This document shows, in pieces, positions 52,401 to 61,700 of a stretch of 64,000 nucleotides of DNA. The stretch is from Ascidiaceihabitans sp039975415 (GTDB taxonomy: Bacteria; Pseudomonadota; Alphaproteobacteria; Rhodobacterales; Rhodobacteraceae), in assembly GCF_039975415.1 (NCBI RefSeq), contig NZ_JBDWHD010000007.1. One strand, written 5' to 3'. The notes beneath the pieces are model-generated. The model ran no database searches, was not told the origin of the DNA, and saw only the letters and a list, made by a program, of their open reading frames with translations. Each line of letters begins with the position of its first letter. The first letter of the stretch is position 1. Position numbers and translations under genes: made by a program.

Positions 52401-52850
52401 ATGACCCAATACACCAAAAACCCCGACGTCATTGCGACCCTCTCGCCAGAAGAGTTCTATGTGACACAAGAAAGCGGCACAGAACGGCCCGGCACCGGAA
52501 AGCTGTTGAACAACAAGGAACCCGGCATTTACGTAGACATCGTATCCGGTGAACCCCTGTTCGCCTCCGGCGACAAATACGAAAGCGGCTGCGGTTGGCC
52601 CAGCTTCACCAAACCCATCGTGGACGCCTACGTCGAGGAATTCAGCGACAGCACACTTGGCATGGTGCGCACCGAAGTCCGCTCCAAACACGGCGACAGC
52701 CATCTGGGGCATGTCTTTCCGGATGGGCCGCGGGATCGCGGCGGGCTACGCTATTGCATCAACTCGGCCTCCTTGCGGTTTGTGCACCGCGACGACATGG
52801 AAGGCGAAGGATATGGCGACTACATCAACCAAGTAGAGGACGTAGCATGA
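52401..52850 (+). CDS. msrB: Peptide-methionine (R)-S-oxide reductase
   Basis: Reduces R-methionine sulfoxide in proteins. The 149-residue protein shows the SGCGWPSF motif, SKHGDSHLGHVFPDGP and the catalytic RYCINSASLRF near the C-terminus. It has no signal peptide, so it is cytoplasmic. Its stop overlaps the msrA start by 4 nt. Confidence 0.95.
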   Translation: MTQYTKNPDVIATLSPEEFYVTQESGTERPGTGKLLNNKEPGIYVDIVSGEPLFASGDKYESGCGWPSFTKPIVDAYVEEFSDSTLGMVRTEVRSKHGDSHLGHVFPDGPRDRGGLRYCINSASLRFVHRDDMEGEGYGDYINQVEDVA

Positions 52851-53353
52851 CACAAGAACGCGCAGTACTAGCAGGCGGATGCTTCTGGGGAATGGAAGAC
52901 CTGATCCGCAAGCGCCCTGGAATCCTGTCAACGCGGGTCGGCTACACAGGTGGCGACGTTCCCAACGCGACATATCGCGATCATGGAACACACGCAGAAG
53001 GGATCGAAATCATCTTCGACCCTTCGGTGACGACCTATCGTGAAATTTTGGAATTCTTTTTCCAGATCCACGACCCAACCACTCCAAACCGGCAAGGCAA
53101 TGATCGCGGCCTAAGCTACCGGTCTGCCATCTACTACGTGAGTGAAACCCAGAAAGACGTGGCAGAAGACACAATCAAAGATGTTGATGCATCGGGGCTG
53201 TGGCCGGGAAAAGTGGTGACAGAAGTAGAAGCTGTATCAGACTTCTGGGAAGCCGAACCAGAACACCAAGACTATCTGGAACGTATACCAAATGGCTACA
53301 CCTGTCACTTCATCCGCCCAGGGTGGGTGCTGCCAAAGCGGGCCGCAGAATAA
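52847..53353 (+). CDS. msrA: Peptide-methionine (S)-S-oxide reductase
   Basis: Reduces S-methionine sulfoxide. The 168-residue protein has the catalytic GGCFWGMEDL near the N-terminus and the family core TRVGYTGGDVPNATY, with FFQIHDPTTPNRQGNDRG. Start at 52847 overlaps the msrB stop (ATGA). A repeat-hairpin cluster begins right after the stop. Confidence 0.95.
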   Translation: MTQERAVLAGGCFWGMEDLIRKRPGILSTRVGYTGGDVPNATYRDHGTHAEGIEIIFDPSVTTYREILEFFFQIHDPTTPNRQGNDRGLSYRSAIYYVSETQKDVAEDTIKDVDASGLWPGKVVTEVEAVSDFWEAEPEHQDYLERIPNGYTCHFIRPGWVLPKRAAE

Positions 53354-53360
53354 TCCCCGT

Positions 53361-53474
53361 TTTCTTTTCGCTTTAAATATCCCGGGGGTTTGGGGGCTGG
53401 CCCCCATTATATACTCGTTTGGGGGCTGGCCCCCATTGTTACCTTGTTTGAGGGCAGCCCCCTATTTACACGGC
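53361..53474. repeat. Dispersed GC-rich repeat copy C with three tandem 29-bp hairpin units
   Basis: TTTCTTTTCGCTTTAAATAT then CCCGGGGG matches the other copies of the element. It continues into three exact-length 29-bp units starting at 53388, 53417 and 53446, each GTTTGGGGGCTGGCCCCCA or a variant (third unit GTTTGAGGGCAGCCCCCTA), so three hairpins stand in a row between the convergent msrA and hydantoinase genes. They probably stop transcription from both sides. Confidence 0.85.
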
Positions 53475-53490
53475 GTTCGGCATTAACCGA

Positions 53491-55494
53491 TTATTCAGCA
53501 ACCCTCGGACGTCCAGTCGCTTCAACTGTCAAAAACGCCTCTACAAACACCTCGCGGGCTTCGGCCTGCGCGGTGCGAATATCACGCTCCACACGCAATT
53601 GAATATCTTCAGCACCGGCCGCTTGCGCGTCTGACACCGCACGTTTGCCCAAAACATCCTCAAGATGTGCCAAGGCCACTTCAGAGGATCCAAAATCCTC
53701 AATTCCAGTATCCAGATGCAGTCGAAACAAACCCTCGCTGGGCGACGTAATTGATCCGCTCACCCGCATCGTAACGCGGCCCACAACTGCACCGATCGCA
53801 TTCGCAACACCGGCATGGGCAGGCAAAATCATCTCGCAGCCCATCAAATCACCCACAGCAGGATAATAGCTGGCAGCAGAAGCACCAAGACCAACAACAG
53901 GCACATTCAGACCCGCATCAAGCCGCAACAATCCACGGTGCGCACGTAAACCACGTTGGGTCAAAATGTGACGGGCCAATACGTCCTCAGGCAACCCAAA
54001 TTCTTCAGCTTCTTCTGCAAAAGCAGCTTCTAACAGGGCCAAACCTGTCTGATGGGTCAACTGATCGACGATCATCCGTGCCATGATCGCGGGGTCTTTC
54101 GCCAGAATGTCACCCGCACCCGTGCGCCTGCGGCCAAACACAATCAACGCTTTTTCGGCGGCATCCTTGTCCCAGACATCCACGCGGCCCAAAACATGGC
54201 TCGCGTCAGAAGGGGTTACGGCAGACACCTGCACCAACCCGCGCTCAACCAAACGCCGCAATGCCGCCGTTTCTGCACGGCTTTTCAAGACATCGCCCAA
54301 TGGATGCACGACGTGGCCTATTCTGGCCAGCAAAGTCGCATCACGATCAGAAATGCCTTCTTCGCTTTGTCCCTGAACGGCGCGGACAAAACGCCCGTCA
54401 TGATCACCCGGCGTGGTGCTGAGCAATTGGCTATCCAAAGCTTTGTGCACAACCTCGGGTGCATCCACGGCCATCAAAGACACAGGCACGACACGGCGCG
54501 GTCCAAGGGTCACGCCGCCTTGCAGTCCTTCACTTAGAAAATGCACTTCGCTGTCACCACCCAGGCCTGTGGTACGCATGGCGACAGCCTCGACCATAGT
54601 GCGGTAGGGGCCAACACGTGCGCCGCCCGGATCAATGGCAGGGCGTCCGTCTCGCAAAATCGCAACATCCGTGGTGGTGCCACCTATGTCGGACACCAGC
54701 GCATGATCTGCGCCCGTCATCCAGCGTGCACCCACGATGGACGCGGCAGGGCCGGACAGAATTGTTTCAATGGGACGGGACCGCGCCTGAACGGCTGAGA
54801 TCAACGCGCCATCACCACGCACAACCATCATGGGTGCCGAAATACCAAGGTCCTTCAATGTGTCTTCGGCGCGGCCAATCAACCGTTCGATCATTCCGAT
54901 AAGACGCGCATTCAGCAAGGCGGTCAAAGCGCGTTTCGGACCATTCAATTTGGCCGACAATTGATGCGACGAAGATACAGGCAGACCTGACATTTGCGCA
55001 ATCAGAGCCGCCGCTTTCAACTCGTGCGCGGGGTTGCGGGTGGCAAATTGACTTGCAACTGCAAAGCCGCTGACGGCCGCTTTATGCGTCTCTACAAAGG
55101 CAATAAGCGCAGTTTCATCAAGGGCGGCTGCCTCACCGCCGGCATGATTGTGACCGCCCGCCAAAACTATCGCAGGATCGCCTTTTAACGCATCTGTCAG
55201 ACCATGCTTGTCCAGGTCCTGAGCGCGAAAGCCGATGTAAATCAAGGCAACTCGGCCACCCTGGCCTTCCACCAGTGCATTGGTGGCTAAAGTCGTGGAC
55301 AAAGACGCCATGGACACGTCGGCAGGATCTACACCGGATTGCTGCAAAACCGATCCAACAGCCCCTCCTACGCCAATCGCCAAATCATGGCGTGTGGTCA
55401 ACGCCTTGGCAGACGCAATAATCTCGCGCTCATCCCTGATTAAAACAGCATCAGTGTATGTGCCGCCGGTGTCTACGCCCAAAAGTATCGCCAT
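53491..55494 (-). CDS. Hydantoinase/oxoprolinase family protein (HyuA-like)
   Basis: A 667-residue ATP-dependent hydrolase subunit of the HyuA type. The acetate-kinase-like nucleotide fold shows LLGVDTGGTYTDAVL at the N-terminus, SLSTTLATNALVEGQGG and VSDIGGTTTDVAIL in the second half, and a C-terminal domain with GLGASAASYYPAVG. HyuA proteins normally pair with HyuB; none is adjacent, and the C-terminus here is not a HyuB fusion. Substrate may be a hydantoin, 5-oxoproline, acetone or N-methylhydantoin analogue. Confidence 0.9.
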   Translation of the reverse strand: MAILLGVDTGGTYTDAVLIRDEREIIASAKALTTRHDLAIGVGGAVGSVLQQSGVDPADVSMASLSTTLATNALVEGQGGRVALIYIGFRAQDLDKHGLTDALKGDPAIVLAGGHNHAGGEAAALDETALIAFVETHKAAVSGFAVASQFATRNPAHELKAAALIAQMSGLPVSSSHQLSAKLNGPKRALTALLNARLIGMIERLIGRAEDTLKDLGISAPMMVVRGDGALISAVQARSRPIETILSGPAASIVGARWMTGADHALVSDIGGTTTDVAILRDGRPAIDPGGARVGPYRTMVEAVAMRTTGLGGDSEVHFLSEGLQGGVTLGPRRVVPVSLMAVDAPEVVHKALDSQLLSTTPGDHDGRFVRAVQGQSEEGISDRDATLLARIGHVVHPLGDVLKSRAETAALRRLVERGLVQVSAVTPSDASHVLGRVDVWDKDAAEKALIVFGRRRTGAGDILAKDPAIMARMIVDQLTHQTGLALLEAAFAEEAEEFGLPEDVLARHILTQRGLRAHRGLLRLDAGLNVPVVGLGASAASYYPAVGDLMGCEMILPAHAGVANAIGAVVGRVTMRVSGSITSPSEGLFRLHLDTGIEDFGSSEVALAHLEDVLGKRAVSDAQAAGAEDIQLRVERDIRTAQAEAREVFVEAFLTVEATGRPRVAE

Positions 55495-55528
55495 GGTCTG
55501 CCTCTTATTCTTTAAACCGGCATAACGG

Positions 55529-56572
55529 TTAAGTGCGACACGTCTTGTCCAGTTGCGTCACAGCCCAACGCGCTGCGTCAGATACGGTGGCATCGGGGTC
55601 CTCACACAAAGCGTGTGCCGCATCGCGGAACGTCAACACCCCGGAATTTCCGATGGCGTATAAAACATTGCGAACAAATCGATCCCGCCCGATGCGTTTC
55701 ACCGGTGATCCGGAAAACTTGGCCCGGAACGCGGCATCATCCAAAGCAACAAGATCCGCCAAATCGGGGGCCGCCAAATCATCACGGGCGGCGTACCGGA
55801 TGTCCGACGCTGCAACAGCAAACTTGTTCCACGGGCAAGCTGCCAGACAATCATCACATCCGTAGATGTGGTTGCCCATCAAAGACCGCAAATCCTCGGC
55901 AACCGGCCCTTTATGCTCGATGGTCAAATAGGAAATGCAACGGCGTGCGTCTAACTGATAAGGCGCGGGAAACGCATCTGTGGGACAGGCATCCAGACAG
56001 GCACGACACGACCCGCAATGATCGATCTCGGGGGTGTCTGGGGTCAACTCCAGCGTTGTAAAAACAGAGCCTAGAAAGGCCCAATTGCCCCAATCACGAC
56101 TGACCAGATTTGTGTGCTTGCCCTGCCAACCCAAACCCGCAGCCATACCAAGGGCTTTTTCAGGAACCGGGGCCGTATCAACAAACACCTTAACTTCGCC
56201 ACCAGCCTGATCAATCAACCAACGGGCCAATCGCTTCAGGCGCTTTTTCACAATGTCATGATAATCGCGGTTCTGGGCGTAGACCGAAATCGCACCCTTT
56301 TCAGACATGGCCAAAACGTCGCGGGGATCAAACTCAGGGGCATAGCTTTCGGCCAACATCAAAACAGACCGCGCGTCAGGCCACAATGCAGACGGATCAC
56401 CGCGCCACGCGATACGGTCGGCCATCCAGCCCATCTGGCCGTGAAACCCCGCTTCGACAAAAGCTGACAAACGGGCAGGAACGTCTGGTACAGCATCAGG
56501 CCGACAGACACGCGCCATCACAAACCCTTCTTCAAGGGCACGGGCGACAAGACGGTCTTTCAAATCGTCCAT
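55529..56572 (-). CDS. queG: Epoxyqueuosine reductase
   Basis: The last step of queuosine tRNA modification, a cobalamin- and iron-sulfur-dependent reduction. The 347-residue protein has the cobalamin-binding N-terminal domain (SVLMLAESYAPEFDP) and two 4Fe-4S sets: CGSCRACLDACPTDAF and CDDCLAACPWNKFA. VFVDTAPVPEKALG is a family signature. A copy of the dispersed repeat gives its ribosome-binding site (AAAAGAAGAT before the ATG). A HEAT-like C-terminal repeat (FRDAAHALCEDPDATV) is present. Confidence 0.95.
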   Translation of the reverse strand: MDDLKDRLVARALEEGFVMARVCRPDAVPDVPARLSAFVEAGFHGQMGWMADRIAWRGDPSALWPDARSVLMLAESYAPEFDPRDVLAMSEKGAISVYAQNRDYHDIVKKRLKRLARWLIDQAGGEVKVFVDTAPVPEKALGMAAGLGWQGKHTNLVSRDWGNWAFLGSVFTTLELTPDTPEIDHCGSCRACLDACPTDAFPAPYQLDARRCISYLTIEHKGPVAEDLRSLMGNHIYGCDDCLAACPWNKFAVAASDIRYAARDDLAAPDLADLVALDDAAFRAKFSGSPVKRIGRDRFVRNVLYAIGNSGVLTFRDAAHALCEDPDATVSDAARWAVTQLDKTCRT

Positions 56573-56574
56573 AT

Positions 56575-56625
56575 CTTCTTTTCGCTAAAAATATCCCGGG
56601 GTCCGGGGCAGCGCCCCGGTCCAAC
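56575..56625 (-). repeat. Dispersed GC-rich hairpin repeat, copy D
   Basis: CTTCTTTTCGCTAAAAATAT then CCCGGGG on the plus strand, followed by CCGGGGC-AGC-GCCCCGG (56602-56618 region). On the minus strand the end AGCGAAAAGAAGAT comes directly before the queG ATG and supplies its ribosome-binding site; the hairpin can also act as the end of transcripts from the FzlA-like gene. Confidence 0.75.
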
Positions 56626-56632
56626 GCAGGTT

Positions 56633-57298
56633 TTAAAAATCCAGATCATTGTAGTGGCGTGGTGGCGGAAATCCGGACACCTGATCAGCCAGAATGGAAC
56701 GGAACGCCGGGCGCGATTTGATCTTGGCATACCAGTCCTTCACAATATCAGACCGGTTCCAATCGACATCGGAAATGTAATCCAATGACGACAGATGGGC
56801 CGCTGCAGCGAAATCAGCCAACGTCATGGCATCTCCTGCCAACCAACGACGGTGATCCAGCAACCAAGTCATGTAATCCAGATGGTACTTGATCGCCTTG
56901 GCGCCGGCTTTGACGTTCTTACTATCAGGATAGCCTTGCTTCATCACCTTCTTGTTGACGCGTTCGTACAACAGGTTGGACGTGACTTCGTGATGAAACT
57001 TATCATCAAACCACGTCACCAAACGACGTACTTCCAGCTTTGCCGCAATGTCAGTCGGCATCAAAGAAGGCTCGGGGCGCGTTTCCTCGATATACTCACA
57101 AATTGCAGCGCTTTCAGACATCATGATGCCGTCCAACCGCAAAACAGGCACTTTGCCTGCAGGATTACGACGCATGAAATCGGGATCTTGTTCCCAGTAT
57201 TTCTCTTCAACCAGTTCAACCTCGATCTTCTTTTCGGCAAGGCTTAGGCGCACCTTGCGGCAGAACGGGGACAAGGGAACGTGAAATAGGCGGGCCAT
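56633..57298 (-). CDS. fzlA: FzlA-like glutathione S-transferase fold protein
   Basis: A 221-residue GST-fold protein. The N-terminal ARLFHVPLSPFCRKVRLSL, PAGKVPVLR, and the C-terminal WLAGDAMTLADFAAAAHLSSLDYI and final HYNDLDF match the alphaproteobacterial FzlA group, which binds FtsZ and shapes cell division in Caulobacter. The neighbouring queG is, to my knowledge, a common partner of this gene in alphaproteobacteria. Start at 57298 (MARLFHV). An ordinary GST is the alternative. Confidence 0.65.
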   Translation of the reverse strand: MARLFHVPLSPFCRKVRLSLAEKKIEVELVEEKYWEQDPDFMRRNPAGKVPVLRLDGIMMSESAAICEYIEETRPEPSLMPTDIAAKLEVRRLVTWFDDKFHHEVTSNLLYERVNKKVMKQGYPDSKNVKAGAKAIKYHLDYMTWLLDHRRWLAGDAMTLADFAAAAHLSSLDYISDVDWNRSDIVKDWYAKIKSRPAFRSILADQVSGFPPPRHYNDLDF

Positions 57299-57356
57299 CA
57301 GCAATCCATGGACAATTTGAGGTATCTGCCTTCAATGCCTGCACGCGCAGGGTTTT

Positions 57357-58076
57357 TCAACTCTCGAAACAACCAGCACGGCCATCAGCGCGAATTGTAG
57401 CCGCCCCATCCATGATTTGGGCGGCCCGTTTGCGCACAGATGCGGACGGTTTCGACGCTGACCGGGTCTTGGGGCCCGGCAAAATCGCTGCCAACCGGGC
57501 GGCCTGCACACCACTTAGGTCTTCGGGACCGACCCCAAAGTAATGCCGCGCCGCCGCCTCGACCCCAAACACACCTTCGTCAAATTCCGCGACATTCAGA
57601 TACACTTCAACGATGCGACGCTTCGACCAAACCGCTTCGACCAAAAGCGTTCCAAAAGCTTCCATCGCTTTGCGTGTATAACTCCGGCCATGCCACAAAT
57701 AGACGTTCTTGACCGTTTGCTGGCTTAACGTAGAAGCCCCGCGGTTTGATCCTTCTTCGATAGCATCTTTAATGGCCTCAACATCGAACCCCCAATGGCG
57801 GCAGAAATTTGCATCCTCAGCCGCCACAACGGATCGGGCCATAACGGGGGCCACTTCTTCTAACGACACCCATTGGTAATCAACGCCGCCCAAGCGGTTA
57901 TTTTCCTGAGACATGTAAATGGTGGTGAACGGGTTCACGACAGTGCCCAAAACAACCAACAAAACCGCGATCAGAAACGCAACGCTGAAAACGCGTACAG
58001 ACTGCCACATCAACCACCGCAACGGACGGCGTGGGGTGCCTTTTGGCCTTGTTGGTTTTTTGGTGCGCTTCGCCAT
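57357..58076 (-). CDS. mtgA: Monofunctional peptidoglycan glycosyltransferase
   Basis: Polymerises lipid II into glycan strands. The 239-residue protein has one N-terminal membrane anchor (about 25-48) after a basic cytoplasmic tail, and the GT51 motifs VVAAEDANFCRHWGFD (catalytic Glu), GASTLSQQTVKNVYLW, KRRIVEVYLN and EAAARHYFG. It lies 38 nt downstream of the SGNH gene. A short hairpin follows the stop near 57330-57350. Confidence 0.92.
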   Translation of the reverse strand: MAKRTKKPTRPKGTPRRPLRWLMWQSVRVFSVAFLIAVLLVVLGTVVNPFTTIYMSQENNRLGGVDYQWVSLEEVAPVMARSVVAAEDANFCRHWGFDVEAIKDAIEEGSNRGASTLSQQTVKNVYLWHGRSYTRKAMEAFGTLLVEAVWSKRRIVEVYLNVAEFDEGVFGVEAAARHYFGVGPEDLSGVQAARLAAILPGPKTRSASKPSASVRKRAAQIMDGAATIRADGRAGCFES

Positions 58077-58114
58077 GGTTCAGCTATAGGCAGCGCCTGC
58101 TGGTTTGTGAACGC

Positions 58115-58741
58115 CTATCGCACGATCTGCTGTGCCAAATACGCTCCAATCAAGCGCGACCCAAGGCGCGATGGATGCACACGATCGTAAAAGAAATGCG
58201 CACGATTGCGCGGCTCTATCACGTCTTCTGCATCCACAAACCGCAAATTGGGCATCTCTTTCGCCAGACGGGACAGACGTGTCTCCATTTCGACCAACGC
58301 ATCCCGACAGCCGGAAAACGGACCTGTGAACCCGGTGGCGTAGTACCCAACCCACAATATATCAGTCTCTAATTGCCGTAAAAACGCAGGCATCATCCCT
58401 TGCAAATCAGTATCAATAAGCAAATCCAGATACGGAAAACACGCGCCGCACCCGCAGCCATTGGCAAAGTCATTGGCCCCGCCGTTCACAACAACCAAAT
58501 CCCAATCGCCCGCCACATATTGGGACCGGATATCGCCATTACCGGACCGTGTTGCAAAATTTGCGCCTGATACAGCAACGCTTGTGATCTCTGCGCCTAA
58601 AGCCTCACCCATTACACTGGGAATGTCTTTACCGCTCCACGCGTTCCACGCCATCACGCTGTCGCCCATAGCAAGAATGCGCAATGGCTCTGCCCTCAAA
58701 GGCAAAGCCATCACAATCATCAAGATCAGGTAACGAAACAC
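58115..58741 (-). CDS. Exported SGNH/GDSL hydrolase
   Basis: A 208-residue esterase-fold protein with a short signal peptide (VFRYLILMIVMALPLRA, cleavage after residue 17) from a GTG start at 58741, one base after the gltB stop. Catalytic blocks are GDSVMAWN (Ser in block I), SGANFATRSG, GGANDF (block III) and DRVHPSRLG (Asp and His in block V). Substrate unknown; an extra Cys-rich loop GCGCGACF is unusual for the family. Placed between mtgA and gltB. Confidence 0.8.
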   Translation of the reverse strand: MFRYLILMIVMALPLRAEPLRILAMGDSVMAWNAWSGKDIPSVMGEALGAEITSVAVSGANFATRSGNGDIRSQYVAGDWDLVVVNGGANDFANGCGCGACFPYLDLLIDTDLQGMMPAFLRQLETDILWVGYYATGFTGPFSGCRDALVEMETRLSRLAKEMPNLRFVDAEDVIEPRNRAHFFYDRVHPSRLGSRLIGAYLAQQIVR

Positions 58742-58742
58742 T

Positions 58743-61700
58743 TTATTCTGCTGGAATAGCCGTTTCCTCGTGGGACAAGGGTGCCGGCAAATGCACCAGC
58801 ATTTCCTTGGGACAAACCTGCACGAAATGCGCTTGTTCAAGATCCCAATGCTGCATGATGTCAGCAGCCTTGCGGCTGCCTGTTTCTTCCAGATGCCGCT
58901 CCAAAAGCGTCTCTAATTGCGCTTTCCAATGATCAACTGTCACCGGGCACGTCACCAAGGTTTCCATGTTCATCATCTCGGCCGCTTTGCCATCGGGGTC
59001 ATACAGATACGCCATGCCCCCCGTCATACCGGCCCCAAAGTTCGCGCCGATCTCACCCAGAATCACAGCAAGGCCACCGGTCATATATTCGCAACCGTTG
59101 CTACCGCAGCCTTCAATGACGACCTTCGCGCCTGAATTGCGCACCGCAAACCGTTCACCAGCACGACCCGCCGCAAACAGATAACCATCCGTGGCCCCGT
59201 ACAAAACAGTGTTGCCGATGATGGTGTTGTCAGATGCGACCACAGGCGAGGCCATCGGTGGACGCACCACAATCGTGCCCCCCGACAAGCCCTTACCCAC
59301 ATAGTCATTCGCGTCACCCGACACTTCCAGTTTCAATCCGGGTGCCGCAAAAGCACCCAGCGATTGTCCAGCCGATCCTTGTAGCTTCACCGTCAAATGG
59401 TCAGGCTGTAGCGTGTTGCGCATCCCGAAATTCTTGACGATGTGGCTGGATGTGCGCGTGCCCACGGTGCGGTGCGTGTTCTGCACCGCATAAGACAATT
59501 GCATCTTTTCGCCATCTTCAAGGAACCGCGCCGCGTCGCGCACGATTTCCGCGTCCAGCGTGTCAGGCACAGCGTTGCGTGGCTTTTTCAGATCATATTT
59601 GATCGAAGACGCCCCATCAACGGTAATCAAAAGCGGGTTCAAATCCAGATCATCCAGATGCGCCGACCCTCGGGACACCTGCGCAAGCAAATCAGCCCGC
59701 CCAATCACATCATCAATGCTGCGCGCACCCAAAGACGCCAGCAATTCGCGCACTTCTTGCGCATAGAACGTGATCAGGTTCACAACCTTATCGGCATTGC
59801 CGGTGAACTTGTCGCGCAACGCTTCGTCCTGCGTACACACGCCCACAGGGCAGGTGTTCGATTGGCACTGACGCACCATGATACAGCCCATCGCGATCAG
59901 GGCTGCGGTGCCGATGCCGTATTCCTCGGCCCCCAGCATCGCCGCCATCACGATGTCACGCCCTGTGCGCAAACCACCGTCGGTGCGCAGCGTCACACGT
60001 TCGCGCAAGTTGTTCATCGACAAAACCTGATGCGCCTCAGTGAGGCCCATTTCCCATGGCAGACCCGCGTATTTGATTGAGGTCGCAGGGGAGGCACCGG
60101 TGCCCCCATTGTGGCCAGAAATCAGGATCACATCAGCCTTGGCTTTGGCCACACCCGCCGCAATCGTGCCAACACCAGAGGACGCCACCAATTTCACAGT
60201 CACCTTACAGCGCGGGTTGATCTGTTTCAGATCATAGATCAGCTGCGCAAGGTCTTCGATGGAATAGATATCGTGGTGCGGCGGCGGTGAAATCAACGTC
60301 ACACCTTTGGTGGAATGACGCAGACGCGCAATCAGATCGGTGACTTTCATCCCCGGCAATTGCCCGCCTTCGCCGGGCTTAGCGCCTTGGGCGACCTTGA
60401 TCTCAAGCTCTTCGCATTGGTTCAGGTATTCCGCCGTCACGCCAAAGCGGCCAGACGCCACTTGCTTGATCTTCGCAGAGGGGTTGTCGCCGTTGGGTTC
60501 AGGGTGGAAATGCGCCGGATCTTCGCCGCCCTCTCCGCTGTCAGATTTCGCGCCAATGCGGTTCATCGCAACGTTCAAGGTCTTGTGCGCCTCGGGCGAC
60601 AACGCGCCCAAAGACATGCCCGGCGTCACGAAACGCTTGCGGATGGATGTGATGCTTTCCACCTCTTCCAGGGGGATCGCGTCACCCAAGGGTTTGAAGT
60701 CCAGCAAGTCGCGCAGGTGGATCGGTGGGTTGCTTTGCATCTTCGCAGAATACTGCTGCCACATCGCATATGAGGCTCTATTACAGGCCATTTGCATCAT
60801 ATGCATGGACGTGGCTTCCCACGCGTGGGTCTCGCCGGACTTGCGGGATTTGTAGAAACCACCGATGGGCAGCACGTTGGTGCCTTGCCAGCCCTGCGCA
60901 TGTACTTCTTCAGCTTTGCGTTGGATGCCGCTGACCCCGATGCCGGAAATCCGGCTGGTCATGCCGGGGAAAAATTCAGCACACATGGCGCGGGACAGGC
61001 CCACGGCCTCAAAGTTCAGACCGCCGCGATAGCTGGAAATCACGGAAATCCCCATCTTCGCCATGATCTTCAAAAGCCCTTGGTCAATCGCATCGCGGTA
61101 CCGCTGCACGGCCACGGTCAGGCTGCAATCCAGCAAGTTGCGCTCGATCCGGTCCGCCAGTGAATCTTCAGCCAGATAGGCGTTTACCACGGTCGCACCA
61201 CAGCCGATCAACACGGCGAAATAATGCGGATCGACACATTCGGCCGCGCGCACGTTGAGCGAACAGAATGTGCGCAGGCCTTTACGCGTCAGATGCGAAT
61301 GCACCGCACTTGTCGCCAAGATCATCGGCATTGCCACACGGCCTTCACTGCTGCCTTGATCGGTCAGCACAATGTGACCGGCTCCAGACCGCACAGCGTC
61401 TTCCGCTTCGGCTCTAATACGGGCCAAACCTGCGTTCAGGGTGCCGTTGCCTGCTTCAAATGTGCAGTCGATGGTCGCCAGATCAGCGTTGAATTCCTGC
61501 ACCAACTGATCCCACTGTGCATTGCCAACAAAAGGACTGTCCAGCGTTAGGATTTCCGTTTGCGAACTGTCTTCGTCCAACACGTTTTTCAGGTTCCCGA
61601 ACCGCGTTTTCAGCGACATGACGCGGAATTCACGCAAGCTGTCGATGGGCGGATTGGTGACTTGGCTAAAGTTTTGGCGGAAGAAATGGCTTAGAGGCCG

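Noticed and set aside
53388..53474. Tandem 29-bp units as a CRISPR array
   Set aside because: The conserved part is a G/C palindrome, spacers are about 11 bp, and only three units exist; there are no cas genes.
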